NCBI RefSeq assembly: GCF_020829595.1
Contig: NZ_JAIVFW010000003.1
Coordinates: forward strand, 1 to 64,000
From: Nostoc sp. CHAB 5844
GTDB lineage: Bacteria; Cyanobacteriota; Cyanobacteriia; Cyanobacteriales; Nostocaceae
Length of the DNA stretch: 64,000 nucleotides
Reading direction: 5' to 3'
The notes under the pieces are model-generated. The model ran no database searches, was not told the DNA's origin, and worked only from the letters and a program-made list of their open reading frames with translations. This document shows, piece by piece, positions 29,716 to 39,392 of the stretch (position 1 is its first letter; the number at the start of each line of letters is the position of its first letter). Made by a program: the position numbers and the translations under genes.

Positions 29716-31131
29716 ATGCAAAGAGAGGAATTAGTGATAGTTGATGATATTGAAAAACAAGCATGGCAACTCCTAGAAGATGCAATAATTTACTATCAAG
29801 GTCGTCCTGTAGGGACTGTAGCAGCTAATGATAGATCACAATTTGCATTGAATTATGACCATTGTTTTATTCGTGATTTTGCTGCTTCTGCCTTATTATT
29901 TCTGATTAAAGGTAGATATGATATTGTCCGTAATTTCTTAGAAGAAACCTTAAAATTACAGCCTAAAAAACAACTTTTGGATGCTTACACACCCACTCAA
30001 GGTTTGATACCAGCCAGTTTTAAAGTTGTATCAAATAATGGTGAAGAATATTTAGAAGCAGATTTTGGGGAACATGCGATCGCCAGAGTCACACCAGTTG
30101 ATTCTTGCCTATGGTGGATAATTATATTACACGCTTATGTAAAAGCTACAAAAGATTTAAAGTTCGCTTTACAACCAGAGTTTCAGCAAGGAATTGCCTT
30201 AATTATGGAACTCTGTTTGGCGACTCGGTTTGATATGTCGCCAACACTATTAGTTCCAGATGGCGCTTGTATGATTCACCGTCGGCTGGGTATTTATGGT
30301 TATCCTTTAGAAATTCAAGCCTTATTTTATGCAGCCTTACGTGCAGCGCGTCAGCTATTAATTTGTGCAGGCGATGAAGAAATTGTTATCGGTATTGATA
30401 AGCGATTACCTCTGTTACAAAATCATATTCGTCATCATTATTGGATAGATATTCAGCGTTTGAATATTATTTATCGGTTTAAAGGTGAAGAATATGGACA
30501 CAGCGCCACTAATTTATTCAATATATATGTTGATTCAATTCCTTATGCTGATTTAGCTATTTGGTTACCTAAGCATGGTGGTTATTTAGCAGGTAATGTC
30601 GGTCCTTCACAATTAGATACTCGTTTCTTTTCTTTGGGGAATTTGATGGCAATTATTTCTTCTCTTGCTAGTGAACAGCAATCGCAAGCAATTATGACTT
30701 TGATTGAAGAACAGTGGCAAGATTTAGTAGGAACAATGCCTATGAAAATTTGTTTTCCAGCTTTAGAAAAAGAAGAATATAGAATTTTGACTGGCTATGA
30801 TCCAAAAAATATTCCTTGGTCTTACCATAATGCTGGTAGTTGGCCTGTTTTATTGTGGTTCTTAACAGCAGCCGCTCAAAAAACAGGTAGAATAAATATA
30901 GCAAAAAATGCACTGGAACTAGCTCAATATCGACTTAGCGAAGACCAATGGCCAGAATATTATGATGGTGTTAGAGGAATGTTAATTGGTAGAAAAGCCA
31001 GAAGATATCAAACCTGGACAATTACTGGTTTTTTGTTGGCTAAAGAATTGATGAGTCACCCTGAGTATTTAGAGTTATTTAGTTTTGAGAAATTTGATGT
31101 AGAAAATGCAGGCTATGCTTGTAATTTGTAG
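29716..31131 (+). CDS. GH100 invertase paralogue with D188H change
   Basis: A 471-residue protein clearly duplicated from the same GH100 stock as the upstream copy ('[20 protein letters not shown]', '[20 protein letters not shown]', '[20 protein letters not shown]'). At residue 188, where InvA-type enzymes have the catalytic Asp in 'MIDRR', this copy reads '[16 protein letters not shown]'. Glu414 ('QWPEYYDG') is kept. The frame is intact over its full length, so the gene is being maintained. The enzyme may be inactive, slow, or altered in reaction. Sucrose cleavage should not be assumed. Confidence 0.9.
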   Translation: MQREELVIVDDIEKQAWQLLEDAIIYYQGRPVGTVAANDRSQFALNYDHCFIRDFAASALLFLIKGRYDIVRNFLEETLKLQPKKQLLDAYTPTQGLIPASFKVVSNNGEEYLEADFGEHAIARVTPVDSCLWWIIILHAYVKATKDLKFALQPEFQQGIALIMELCLATRFDMSPTLLVPDGACMIHRRLGIYGYPLEIQALFYAALRAARQLLICAGDEEIVIGIDKRLPLLQNHIRHHYWIDIQRLNIIYRFKGEEYGHSATNLFNIYVDSIPYADLAIWLPKHGGYLAGNVGPSQLDTRFFSLGNLMAIISSLASEQQSQAIMTLIEEQWQDLVGTMPMKICFPALEKEEYRILTGYDPKNIPWSYHNAGSWPVLLWFLTAAAQKTGRINIAKNALELAQYRLSEDQWPEYYDGVRGMLIGRKARRYQTWTITGFLLAKELMSHPEYLELFSFEKFDVENAGYACNL

Positions 31132-31511
31132 TTGGGAGTAAAAGTTCAGAAAGCTGCTAGTCTCTATCCCACTAATACAATATAATTCTATGAGAGGTTG
31201 CATATTAACACCCTCAGACTGGAAGTATGGGGCTATACAAACAAAGCCTGCCTTCGCAGGCTAATTATATCCTTCTTTATATCGATTTGGTATTAGAAGT
31301 TATTAGCTTATGGATAATATTAAGTAAATAATAAGTAGCTTTTGTATCGAAAATTGCAAAATACTTTACCGTAATCTAGATACTAGTGTATATTTTTACT
31401 TAAAAATTACGCTGACCCTAAAACTTGATTAGAGATAATATAAATAACAATCTTCAATTAAATTGAATGCCTTTAATCAACTTTGCACTTTTAGTTTAAC
31501 AGTTACGAACA
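31132..31511. other. Intergenic region after invertase
   Basis: About 380 bp with no gene. A hairpin at 31245-31262 may be a terminator. The 3' part is AT-rich and probably carries the promoter for 31512. Confidence 0.5.
31245..31262. terminator. Short GC-rich hairpin
   Basis: AGCCTGC, loop CTTC, GCAGGCT: a perfect 7-bp stem with a tetraloop, 114 bp after the invertase stop. No T-tract follows, but the stem is strong. Confidence 0.45.
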
Positions 31512-32048
31512 ATGGTGTTGTGCTTTTTAATTCTTGTGTGTATTTGTTTAATCACAGGCTATTTTTTACTCAAAGAAAGTCAGCGCGAAATTGCACATTT
31601 GTTAGGCATATTTGGAACTATCAGCCTAATTTTAGCTTTAGTTTTAGCTCCTTGGCAGATCCTACTTATACTATTGATACCAGTGTTTATTAGTACAAAT
31701 TTCAAATATCATACAAACAAGCTGAACAGCACACAAATAGAATATCCACAACAGCCTATAAGCAAGTTGAGAGCAGATCATCACTTAATCTACCGTGGTG
31801 TTTACTATTGTACTAAATCAGATGGATTAACAGTATCACCAGGAACCTATCAGTTGAGTTATAGGGGAAGTACTTATTTAAGTTGTATAGATGCTCAAAC
31901 GCCTAAATTAACTCCACCATTAGTAACTTGCCAATTAAGGTTTAGAGGGAGTCCTTATTATATAAACAAAACTACACCCATCAAAAACCAACGTAGTTCA
32001 TCAGAATTTGAGGCAATCACTACAAATTCTCTACCTGTAGCACATTAA
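31512..32048 (+). CDS. Membrane protein with DUF4278 repeats
   Basis: A 178-residue protein. The first 60 residues form two transmembrane helices (LCFLILVCICLITGYFLL and LLGIFGTISLILALVLAPWQ onward). The C-terminal half has three 'YRG'-type motifs (LIYRGVYY, LSYRGSTYL, LRFRGSPYY), the mark of the cyanobacterial DUF4278 domain. Function of the domain is unknown. The combination with a membrane head suggests display at the inner membrane surface, an inference only. Confidence 0.75.
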   Translation: MVLCFLILVCICLITGYFLLKESQREIAHLLGIFGTISLILALVLAPWQILLILLIPVFISTNFKYHTNKLNSTQIEYPQQPISKLRADHHLIYRGVYYCTKSDGLTVSPGTYQLSYRGSTYLSCIDAQTPKLTPPLVTCQLRFRGSPYYINKTTPIKNQRSSSEFEAITTNSLPVAH

Positions 32049-32232
32049 CAAGGTTGACAATTGTTACTAATAAGCTTGCTTCTAGTGCAATTATAATTGC
32101 CACTCCTACCGCATAATTATCATATTGTTGATAAGTGGGATATGTTCTCAAAAGTTGTCAGAATGTAAGTAAATACTTTTAAAATTTCAAAATCAAATTT
32201 TTTATCTCCCCAAACACAGGGGAAACGCTTTC

Positions 32233-33582
32233 ATGACTAATCCCCGTCAAATAGCATTTATCGCCTTGCGAGATGTTCACAAAGGTGCTTATGCTGATGT
32301 CGCTCTAGATAGAGTGTTGCAAAAAGTAAAATTGCCAGATAGCGATCGCCGTCTAGCGACAGAATTAGTTTATGGCAGTGTCAGAAGACAACGCACTCTT
32401 GATGTTCTAATTGACCAACTGGCGACTAAAAAATCTCACCAACAACCACCAGAATTACGTACTATCCTACATCTGGGTTTGTACCAACTGCGCTACCAAG
32501 AACGAATTCCCCCCTCAGCGGCTGTGAATACAACTGTCGAACTCGTCAAGGAAAATGGTTTTTCTGGACTTACGGGTTTTGTCAATGGTTTGTTACGCCA
32601 GTACCTTCGTCTTGCAGACAACTCCCCTGAACCTCTGAAATTACCAGAAAACCCAGTAGAACGTTTAGGTATTTTACATAGTTTCCCCGACTGGATTATT
32701 CAAGTTTGGTTAAATCAAATTGGTTTCGCGGAAACAGAACAACTCTGTGAATGGATGAACCAAACACCAAAAATCGACCTCCGCATCAATCCACTCCGCA
32801 CTAATCTAGAACAAGTAGAGACAGCGCTACAATCTGCGGGAATTTTAGCGAAAAGAATTCCTCATTTACCCCAAGCTTTACGATTAATTAGCAGTACTGG
32901 GGCGATGCAAAATTTACCTGGGTTTACTGAAGGCTGGTGGGTTGTCCAAGATGCCAGCGCCCAACTAGTAAGCTATTTACTCGACCCGCAACCAAGTGAG
33001 GTAGTGATTGATACCTGTGCAGCCCCAGGCGGAAAAACAACTCACATTGCCGAATTAATGCAGGATCAAGGTAAAGTTTGGGCATGCGATCGCACTCCTT
33101 CAAGGTTGCGTAAACTCCAAGAAAATGCTCGACGGCTAAATTTGCAATCAATTGAAATTTGTACTGGCGACAGTCGCAACTTGCCACAATTTTATCATGC
33201 TGCTGACCGCGTGTTGCTGGATGCACCATGTTCTGGTTTAGGAACCTTACATCGCCACGCCGATGCACGTTGGCGACAGACACCACAATCTATTCAAGAA
33301 CTCTCACTACTGCAAAAGCAATTGCTGTCACATACATCAAATTTTGTCAAAAACGGTGGTGTAATGGTTTACGCTACCTGTACACTGCATCCAGTAGAGA
33401 ATGAAGATGTAATTTCAGGTTTTTTGGCTGAAAATATTGAATGGCAAATTGCGCCGCTCGAAGTTAGTTCACCCTACTCTATTTACTCTACACCTCAAGG
33501 CTGGCTCAAAGTTTGGCCTCATCGTTGGGATATGGATGGCTTTTTTATGGTGCGCTTAAGAAAAACTAATGATTCCGGGTGA
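32233..33582 (+). CDS. rsmB: 16S rRNA m5C967 methyltransferase
   Basis: A 449-residue RsmB/Sun protein that methylates C967 of 16S rRNA. The N-terminal NusB-like helical domain is at residues 1-140 (ARQIA-type start, 'RRLATELVYGSVRRQRTLDV'). The SAM-binding motif is 'DTCAAPGGKTTHIAELM', the first catalytic cysteine is in 'LLDAPCSGLGTLHRHADARW' and the second in 'YATCTLHPVEN'. All family landmarks are present. Length is normal. Confidence 0.95.
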   Translation: MTNPRQIAFIALRDVHKGAYADVALDRVLQKVKLPDSDRRLATELVYGSVRRQRTLDVLIDQLATKKSHQQPPELRTILHLGLYQLRYQERIPPSAAVNTTVELVKENGFSGLTGFVNGLLRQYLRLADNSPEPLKLPENPVERLGILHSFPDWIIQVWLNQIGFAETEQLCEWMNQTPKIDLRINPLRTNLEQVETALQSAGILAKRIPHLPQALRLISSTGAMQNLPGFTEGWWVVQDASAQLVSYLLDPQPSEVVIDTCAAPGGKTTHIAELMQDQGKVWACDRTPSRLRKLQENARRLNLQSIEICTGDSRNLPQFYHAADRVLLDAPCSGLGTLHRHADARWRQTPQSIQELSLLQKQLLSHTSNFVKNGGVMVYATCTLHPVENEDVISGFLAENIEWQIAPLEVSSPYSIYSTPQGWLKVWPHRWDMDGFFMVRLRKTNDSG

Positions 33583-33639
33583 TCACTACTGGGGATTGTA
33601 CGATTTGATGGAAGCCCCAGTCTACCACAGGAGGCAGCA

Positions 33640-34065
33640 ATGGTTACTGATTCTAATGTAAAGAACTTAGTTAAAATCTTGATTGGAGCCGCTTGGATTG
33701 ATGGGATAATTCAGCCAGAAGAACGACAATATCTCCGCGAAATTGCACAAGCCAAAGGTTTGGCTACCGATCCAGAGATTAAGCCTTGGCTTTACGAATT
33801 GGTACCCGTACAACCCAAAGAGTGCTATGCATGGGTGAAAGAATATCTAGGCGATCGCCCAAGCTTGGAAGATTGCGAAAGTCTCATTGAAGCCATTAGC
33901 GGCTTGATTTATAGCGATGGTGAAGTAGCAACCGAAGAAGCAAGACTCCTGACACAACTTCAGGATTTAGCTGAACAAGATGGTTCTGCTCAACAATCAG
34001 TTCATAATGCCTTGCTCAAACAAATTCAAAAGCTTTATCGTCGCTGGGTCGAAGTTCAAAATTAA
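33640..34065 (+). CDS. TerB-like helical protein
   Basis: A 141-residue acidic all-helical protein with the TerB signature: two EF-like acidic repeats 'GAAWIDGIIQPEERQYLREI' and 'GLIYSDGEVATEEARLLTQL'. TerB-fold proteins can bind metal and often act as accessory domains. Here it stands alone, 57 bp after rsmB, in the same direction, and so may be cotranscribed. A role in tellurite resistance should not be assumed. Confidence 0.78.
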   Translation: MVTDSNVKNLVKILIGAAWIDGIIQPEERQYLREIAQAKGLATDPEIKPWLYELVPVQPKECYAWVKEYLGDRPSLEDCESLIEAISGLIYSDGEVATEEARLLTQLQDLAEQDGSAQQSVHNALLKQIQKLYRRWVEVQN

Positions 34066-34067
34066 AT

Positions 34068-34102
34068 AGTCAATAGTCAAAAGTCAAAAGTCAAAAGTCA
34101 AG
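34068..34102. repeat. Heptamer tandem repeat
   Basis: Five copies of a 7-mer of the AGTCAAA type directly after the TerB-like gene. The surrounding 34103-34243 is made of 'tgaccattgacc' and 'aaatccaaaatt' spacer words common in Nostoc intergenic DNA. Confidence 0.85.
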
Positions 34103-34243
34103 ATCCCATTTTCTACAACTTTGACTATTGACCTTACCAATTTTGGATTTTGAATGTTGCACTGTTTTTAGTTCAAGCTCTGCTGCAATGACAGCAGAAC
34201 AAATCTAAAATCCAAAATTGTTTGACCATTGACCATTGACCAC

Positions 34244-34471
34244 CTAAGACTTCGGTTCACCTAGACCCGGAGTTTCTTCTTTTTCTACCTTCGGTACAAA
34301 GTCTGGACGTTCTTTGCTTTCCCAACCAACTGGGCGTTTAGAGTTGTACCAAGCAATAGAACCAATGGTGACAGCAGCAATAAAGCCAACTACATACACC
34401 AATGTAAAAGCAAAGGGAAAATTACCTCCGCCTGTTGCTACTGAATCTGCTGCCTGCATTAATATATGCAT
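34244..34471 (-). CDS. Psb35-like photosystem II assembly protein
   Basis: A 75-residue protein with one transmembrane helix (AFTLVYVVGFIAAVTIGSIA, about residues 20-40) and the conserved stretch 'WYNSKRPVGWESKERPDFVP'. This matches small cyanobacterial proteins annotated as Psb35 (Ssl2148 type), which stabilise the CP47 part of photosystem II. Start at the first ATG, preceded by AGGAG about ten bases upstream; a second ATG four codons on is possible. Name given from memory of the motif. Confidence 0.65.
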   Translation of the reverse strand: MHILMQAADSVATGGGNFPFAFTLVYVVGFIAAVTIGSIAWYNSKRPVGWESKERPDFVPKVEKEETPGLGEPKS

Positions 34472-34583
34472 AAGTATATGCTCCTGTTTTACGCAACACT
34501 ACTTAAGACACTATAAAACTAAAGTATCACTTACATCCCCCCCAAGTTTGAATTGCTTGGTCTTTCAGTAGACACAGATGAGT

Positions 34584-34608
34584 AGAAACCTTGTATTGCA
34601 AGGTTTCT
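34584..34608. repeat. 10-bp hairpin
   Basis: AGAAACCTTG, loop TATTG, CAAGGTTTCT: a perfect 10-bp stem upstream of the Psb35-like gene. Confidence 0.7.
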
Positions 34609-34719
34609 GAAAAGTTGGTTAATCAAAAAATTATCAAAAAAGAATTCAGCAGCCAGGCTTCGCCGTGAGTTTCGACAGGCTCATACCAATTCACGAAAAA
34701 TTTGATGCACATAAAATCT

Positions 34720-34748
34720 GTAGAGACGTTGCATTGCAACGTCTCTAC
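34720..34748. repeat. 14-bp perfect palindrome (GTAGAGACGTTGCA family)
   Basis: GTAGAGACGTTGCA, one base, then its complement. This word is a well-spread cyanobacterial intergenic palindrome. A degenerate copy is at 40100-40127. Confidence 0.8.
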
Positions 34749-34970
34749 AAAAAAATTCGTTTCATCTTTAAAGGAAATTGTTATCAGTTACCGCGTCTGT
34801 CTCTACCCTGAGCTTGTTGAAGGGTCACGCCGAAGTCCGAACGGAGCCAGAATTCAGTATATAGACGCGCAGCGGCTTAATTTTATTTTTGATGGAATGG
34901 TCGAATTTACTAAAAAAGCTTTGGGAAAACTATTGCAGATATCTTTAATATATGCTCAAAAACTTCATTC

Positions 34971-35816
34971 TTATGTATGGAATAACACAGTTAATAATGG
35001 TAAAAATGCCAAAATAAATCCCTGCCACGATTGCCAATTCATATTTGGCGTGGGTTCTGGTGGTGCTAGTAAAGCATCGATTCTTTGTTCGAGGCGATCG
35101 CCTACACCAGTACCTAAAGCCGCACAACAAACCTCAGATTCTGGTAAGACAGAAGTTTGGCTAACAACCAATACTAGCGATTCTGCTAACAGCAATGGAT
35201 CTACCTGAGATGCAGCGTAACTGTCCGCGCGGAGTTCTCGTAACGCTAGTAATTCTTGCCATAATGCATCTGTATTGGGTAGCCAAGCTGTGCAATTACG
35301 CATCCAACCCAACCAGAAAAACCAAAATGTATCGCGGTAATAATGATGTCCTTGCTCGTGTGCTAAAACACTTTCTACATGAGCAGGTGAAAGAGTTTGC
35401 AGCAGTCCTTGACTCACTACAAGTTCTGGTTGCCAAAAACCAATTTGACCAGCAAACAGTGCTGGTGTGTTGAGCAGGCGGACTAATTTCCCATCAAGAT
35501 TAACTAACGGAGCATGACGGGCAGATTCTACAGATTGCCAACCTTGAAAAGTTAGTTTAATGCACAAAAAGGCAAAATAACTTAGACCAATAAGTGCTAA
35601 ATCATAGCTGAACCAGCCTGTGTAGGCTCCACCCATTTTCCCTTGTGGCCCCATACACAGCAACGCGATCGCCGTCATGAATATCAACAAAGGCGGAAAG
35701 AGAAATAAAAATAGCGATCGCCGCCAGCGCAAGTTCCAATTACCTTGAGGATTAACCCAAGAGCATCTCAATATCCAAGAGACTGTCACAGCAGTCAAAA
35801 TCATAATTAGATGCAT
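34971..35816 (-). CDS. M56-family (BlaR1/MecR1-like) membrane metallopeptidase
   Basis: A 281-residue integral membrane protease. The zinc motif is 'VLAHEQGHHYYRD' (HExxH-type, E and two H) with a downstream 'ELRADSYAA' supplying a third ligand. Transmembrane helices lie near residues 1-15, 32-55, 70-90 and at the C-terminus. It overlaps the BlaI-type repressor gene by one base (TAATG). In this pairing the protease cleaves the repressor after sensing a signal. The extracellular penicillin-binding domain of BlaR1 is absent, so the signal is not obviously a beta-lactam. Confidence 0.88.
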   Translation of the reverse strand: MHLIMILTAVTVSWILRCSWVNPQGNWNLRWRRSLFLFLFPPLLIFMTAIALLCMGPQGKMGGAYTGWFSYDLALIGLSYFAFLCIKLTFQGWQSVESARHAPLVNLDGKLVRLLNTPALFAGQIGFWQPELVVSQGLLQTLSPAHVESVLAHEQGHHYYRDTFWFFWLGWMRNCTAWLPNTDALWQELLALRELRADSYAASQVDPLLLAESLVLVVSQTSVLPESEVCCAALGTGVGDRLEQRIDALLAPPEPTPNMNWQSWQGFILAFLPLLTVLFHT

Positions 35817-36235
35817 TATTTTTCCTCCCTGGCTTGGCGTGCAGCTTGAATGCGCTTGGCGATCGCTTCTATTTGCTCTTGTGCAGTTTCATCCAGACTA
35901 TCAGCAAAGGCGGCGATCACATCAGGATTACCTACTGCTAGAAACCGTTGTAACTGATCGTGAGCTTTAATAACTTGAGCTTGTTGCTTACTGAGCAATG
36001 GCCGCCAATAAAAAGCTCGTCCTTGTTTATCGCAGGCCAGCCAACCTTTTTCTGTTAATCGACGCAAAACTGTAGTGACAGAAGTATAAGCTAATTCTCG
36101 GTTAGGATCAGCCAAAATGCGATCGTGTACATCTTTGACTGTAGCTGAACCCAGTTCCCAGACAATATTTAAAATCTCTGCTTCTAAAGGGCCTACAGAC
36201 AGTTGTTTTGGGCGGTAGTCGGGTAAAGGTGCCAT
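35816..36235 (-). CDS. BlaI/MecI/CopY-family repressor
   Basis: A 139-residue winged-helix repressor. 'LSVGPLEAEILNIVWELGSA' and 'VKDVHDRILADPNRELAYTS' lead into the recognition helix 'VTTVLRRLTEKGWLACDKQG', and the C-terminal half serves dimerisation and is the cleavage target in BlaI. First gene of a two-gene leftward operon with an M56 protease. The cyanobacterial pair may control envelope or metal genes; targets are not in the window. Confidence 0.92.
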   Translation of the reverse strand: MAPLPDYRPKQLSVGPLEAEILNIVWELGSATVKDVHDRILADPNRELAYTSVTTVLRRLTEKGWLACDKQGRAFYWRPLLSKQQAQVIKAHDQLQRFLAVGNPDVIAAFADSLDETAQEQIEAIAKRIQAARQAREEK

Positions 36236-36367
36236 GTCGATTTTAGATCCTAGAGTTTAGATTGGCAGATTGTTGCAAAATTCCCCTCTTGATTCACCAA
36301 GGTAGAGTTATTATAGTGCAACGACTCTACAATTTTTTCTCAATAATTACTTGATTAAAACTACTGT

Positions 36368-36793
36368 TTAGTTCAAAGCTTGTGTCAAGGCTGTAATTGC
36401 TTGCTCCCGCCGTTTCATTTCATCTAAATATTCTTGAGCAAGATGCTCACTCATATATTTTTTAATTACCTGATAAGGGTAAAGAGCCGAATAGTAAAGA
36501 ATAACTAAAGCCTCGTATAAACTTTCCCCAGAAGTATAAACTTCCCATCCTTCTAGCACATAGACATCTTCTTCTGCTTGATCACTTTTTAAAGGATAAG
36601 TAAGATATTTACCTTTTTGCTGTTTAAAATCTTTTTCTAACTGTCCTAAAAAAGCATCTAAAGCAGCAGTTGAACTTCCTTCTCCCAAGAGTCTAATATG
36701 CGGTGTTCCTGGCATAGGCTCTGCCTTGTATTCTACCCTTGGAGGATTGCCATTCCAGGCACTCATCATTTTAGCTTTGAAGTCTTTATTCAT
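36368..36793 (-). CDS. Hypothetical protein
   Basis: A 141-residue soluble protein of no recognised family. It has 'AEPMPGTPHIRLLGEGSSTA', 'YPLKSDQAEEDVYVLEGWEV' and a C-terminal helix with 'YMSEHLAQEYLDEMKRREQA'. A TTG 11 codons upstream is in frame, but the ATG at 36793 is more likely. No partner within 300 bp. Confidence 0.55.
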   Translation of the reverse strand: MNKDFKAKMMSAWNGNPPRVEYKAEPMPGTPHIRLLGEGSSTAALDAFLGQLEKDFKQQKGKYLTYPLKSDQAEEDVYVLEGWEVYTSGESLYEALVILYYSALYPYQVIKKYMSEHLAQEYLDEMKRREQAITALTQALN

Positions 36794-37098
36794 ATTTAAG
36801 TAGCCATCATAAACTGCGTACACCAAGACATATGAAAAAGAGACTAGGGTTTAGAGATTAAGGACATTGACTCATAATCATCTTGTATACAGGATATTGT
36901 TGATAATACACCTTTCAAGTCTATTGAAGCGTTTCAAAACTACATTGCACAGTCAAGAACTTAAACTGGAGTGTCAAACAGTTCAAACACAATATTCACA
37001 CTTTAGTCAATCTTTTACCTCATTGCTTCATTTATCACTACTACACCTCAAAAGGCAATTGCTCACACTTCCACAAATACGATAAAGGATCTGAAGTC
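36794..37098. other. Intergenic region between divergent genes
   Basis: No convincing gene. A 72-codon rightward frame in it is rich in Leu/His/Gln with no family pattern and no ribosome-binding site. Confidence 0.4.
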
Positions 37099-37734
37099 AT
37101 GTTTGCTCTAATTTCCTCAGAAAAGACTCAATTACCTCCTGGTGCTGTGGTGCGGCTACCTGCTAGTTGGCAAGAGTACCAGCAACTTTGTGAACAACGG
37201 GGAGATGGTTCAATTCCCCGCATCAAATATCGTGATGGAGAAGTATTGCTGATGTCACCTTTGCCTGTACATGGACGAGATGCCAATTTGGTTGCGGATG
37301 TTGTCAAGGCTCTTTTAGATCATGATGGAAGGGAATATGATGCGTTTACCCCTGTGACTATGACTCTACCTGAAGAAAGCGGTATTGAACCTGACTATTG
37401 TTTTTACATTGACAATTGGCAAGCAGTTTTGGGTAAAAAGCGGATTGACTGGAGACAAGATCTCCCGCCAGATCTCGTAATTGAAATTGACGTAACTAGT
37501 TATTCCGATGTCCAAGATTATCTTCCCTATCGCGTTCCTGAAGTCTGGTTATTCAAAAAACAGCAGTTATTGATTTACCAATTGCAGGGAACCGATTACC
37601 AACTGCAAACCCAGAGTCGCTATTTTCCAGAGTTTGATTTGCACAGTGCGATCGCCCAGTGTGTCCAAATCGCATATCAACGCAACACCAGCGCCGCCAT
37701 CCGCTATCTTAAACAACAGTTAAGTAACAGCTAA
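37099..37734 (+). CDS. Uma2-family (DUF820) nuclease-like protein
   Basis: A 211-residue protein of the large cyanobacterial Uma2 family, PD-(D/E)XK fold. 'RIKYRDGEVLLMSPLPVHGR' opens the domain and the putative active site is 'GIEPDYCFYI' and 'DLVIEIDVTSYSD'. Uma2 proteins occur in tens of copies per genome and their biological role is not settled. A second member is at 59152. They share only family-level similarity. Confidence 0.85.
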   Translation: MFALISSEKTQLPPGAVVRLPASWQEYQQLCEQRGDGSIPRIKYRDGEVLLMSPLPVHGRDANLVADVVKALLDHDGREYDAFTPVTMTLPEESGIEPDYCFYIDNWQAVLGKKRIDWRQDLPPDLVIEIDVTSYSDVQDYLPYRVPEVWLFKKQQLLIYQLQGTDYQLQTQSRYFPEFDLHSAIAQCVQIAYQRNTSAAIRYLKQQLSNS

Positions 37735-37871
37735 AGTCAAGGCTTTTGTCCTCATTGCCTAAGTCTTGCCATAACCTCCAAAAAATCCTATTGCTTGAAT
37801 TGTCATTATGACTATTAACACAAATTAGAATGTATCTCGATAATAATATTTAGAGCAGGTGTATCCAACGC

Positions 37872-38609
37872 GTGAAGTTATTCTTATACCACACTCCGGA
37901 ATTAACTCCTAAGGATGAAATTCCTGACTGCGCGATCGCAGTCGATGTCTTGCGAGCCACTAGCACAATTGCTACAGTCTTAGCGGCTGGAGGCGAAGCA
38001 GTACAAGTCTTCAGCGATTTAGACAAACTCATACAAGTTAGTGAACAATGGCCAGCAGAAAAACGTTTAAGAGCCGGAGAACGTGGCGGAGCCAAAGTTG
38101 CTGGCTTTGAACTCGGTAACTCTCCCCTAGACTGTACACCAGATTTAGTCCAAGGTCGTCGCTTGTTCATCAGTACCACTAATGGTACTCGTGCTTTACA
38201 ACGAGTACAAAATTCTCCATCTGTATTAGCAGCAGCTTTGATCAACCGAGCAGCGATAGTGCAGTATCTTTTAGAAAAGCAACCAGAAACAGTCTGGATT
38301 GTTGGTTCTGGTTGGGAAGGGAGTTTTGCCTTAGAAGATACAGTTTGTGCTGGAGCGATCGCTCATAGTATCGTCGAAAAATCTCAGGTGTCACCTGATG
38401 AATTAGCTGGTAACGATGAATTGATTGGGGCGATCGCTCTTTACTCGCAGTGGCAAGATAATTTATTGGGATTGTTCCATCATGCAAGTCATGGCAAACG
38501 ATTGTTACGTCTGGAATGTCATGAAGACTTGAAATATTGTTCCCAGACTGATATTTTGGATGTTTTGCCTATACAACGAGAAATAGGAGTTTTAAAAAGC
38601 AAAAATTAA
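37872..38609 (+). CDS. ComB-like 2-phosphosulfolactate phosphatase family protein
   Basis: A 245-residue protein from a GTG start. '[20 protein letters not shown]', '[20 protein letters not shown]' and '[15 protein letters not shown]' are ComB-family marks, and 'DTVCAGAIA' follows. In methanogens ComB removes phosphate from 2-phosphosulfolactate in coenzyme M synthesis. Cyanobacteria do not make coenzyme M, so the real substrate is open. Confidence 0.85.
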   Translation: MKLFLYHTPELTPKDEIPDCAIAVDVLRATSTIATVLAAGGEAVQVFSDLDKLIQVSEQWPAEKRLRAGERGGAKVAGFELGNSPLDCTPDLVQGRRLFISTTNGTRALQRVQNSPSVLAAALINRAAIVQYLLEKQPETVWIVGSGWEGSFALEDTVCAGAIAHSIVEKSQVSPDELAGNDELIGAIALYSQWQDNLLGLFHHASHGKRLLRLECHEDLKYCSQTDILDVLPIQREIGVLKSKN

Positions 38610-39392
38610 AAATTATTCACATATAATCCAATTTTCCCAAGTCTTTTTTCTCTTGTTATCTTGGTATCTTACCGGAATTTTTCAGGGTTCAATGTATCAA
38701 ATATATCTGGAAGTTTAATCTTTACGCAACGCTTGTTCTGTTTACATTCATCAATGATCAAAAATATCCCTGGTATTTATACTAGGGATAAAATATCAAA
38801 CTATTTAATATATTATTTATATTTTTATAAAAATAATTTAACTAAACCTTTTTACCTATATCCTCTTATCCCAGCGAAAACCGTTGTAACAGATGGTATA
38901 AGCTAGTGCAGATTCAGTAGATAGTATTTTTTACCATATTAAACCTTATTTTTGCAGTTTTACCTCTACTTATGGATGATTTTGATGGAAAAAATCAAAG
39001 TTGGCGCAATAAGATTTGCATTATTGTGCTAGTTTTAAACATATCTTGCTGTGACCTCATATTTGGCTGATGGTTGCCATGAGTGGTAATATGCTCAATG
39101 AGAAATTTAGAACCTGAACAAAATACCAGGGAAAACAGAAAACTCGAAAATTTTAGAGAATGCTGAAAAAGTTATGAGGAAGCAATATGATTCGGCTCAT
39201 AGCAAGGCAGATAAACTTCTTTATGTTTCTGAGGTAGCTTATTAAAGCAAAGACCTGCTTTTTTAGCTATTTTTTTTGTAAATCAACCCCTGGGTTTTTA
39301 ATCGTGTACAAGCGCAAAAATACAAGTATAAGAGAATGGTTTGACTCAAAGAAAATTTCTGTAGTTTTATCCAATACAACCAGATTTATAGC
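38610..39392. other. Intergenic region, no gene seen
   Basis: About 780 bp of AT-rich DNA. A hairpin of two 11-bp arms (10 of 11 pairs) is at 38766-38789. Frames here lack family features and ribosome-binding sites. Some of it may be an eroded gene, but I could not identify one. Confidence 0.45.
38766..38789. terminator. Hairpin downstream of comB-like gene
   Basis: ATCCCTGGTAT, two-base loop, ATACTAGGGAT, with one mismatch. It is 157 bp past the stop codon, so its link to termination is weak. Confidence 0.35.

Larger units (their letters stand above)
34472..34970. other. Intergenic region with hairpins and dispersed repeats
   Basis: No gene. It holds two hairpins (34584-34608 and 34720-34748) and 'ccctgagcttgttgaaggg' near 34808, the reverse of a repeat seen at 19550. 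An open frame over this stretch is repeat and antisense sequence. Confidence 0.6.

Noticed and set aside
34808-34830. 'ccctgagcttgttgaaggg' as a gene-specific terminator
   Set aside because: The same word occurs in reverse near 19550; it is a dispersed repeat.
35080-35100. 'tgttcgaggcgatcg' as a tRNA T-arm
   Set aside because: It lies inside the M56 protease gene and no acceptor stem or other arms can be drawn around it.
34702-35208. Rightward 168-codon frame
   Set aside because: Antisense to the M56 protease gene in its second half and repeat DNA in its first half.
38661-38906. 81-codon frame in the long gap after the comB-like gene
   Set aside because: Composition is that of AT-rich non-coding DNA and a hairpin lies inside it.
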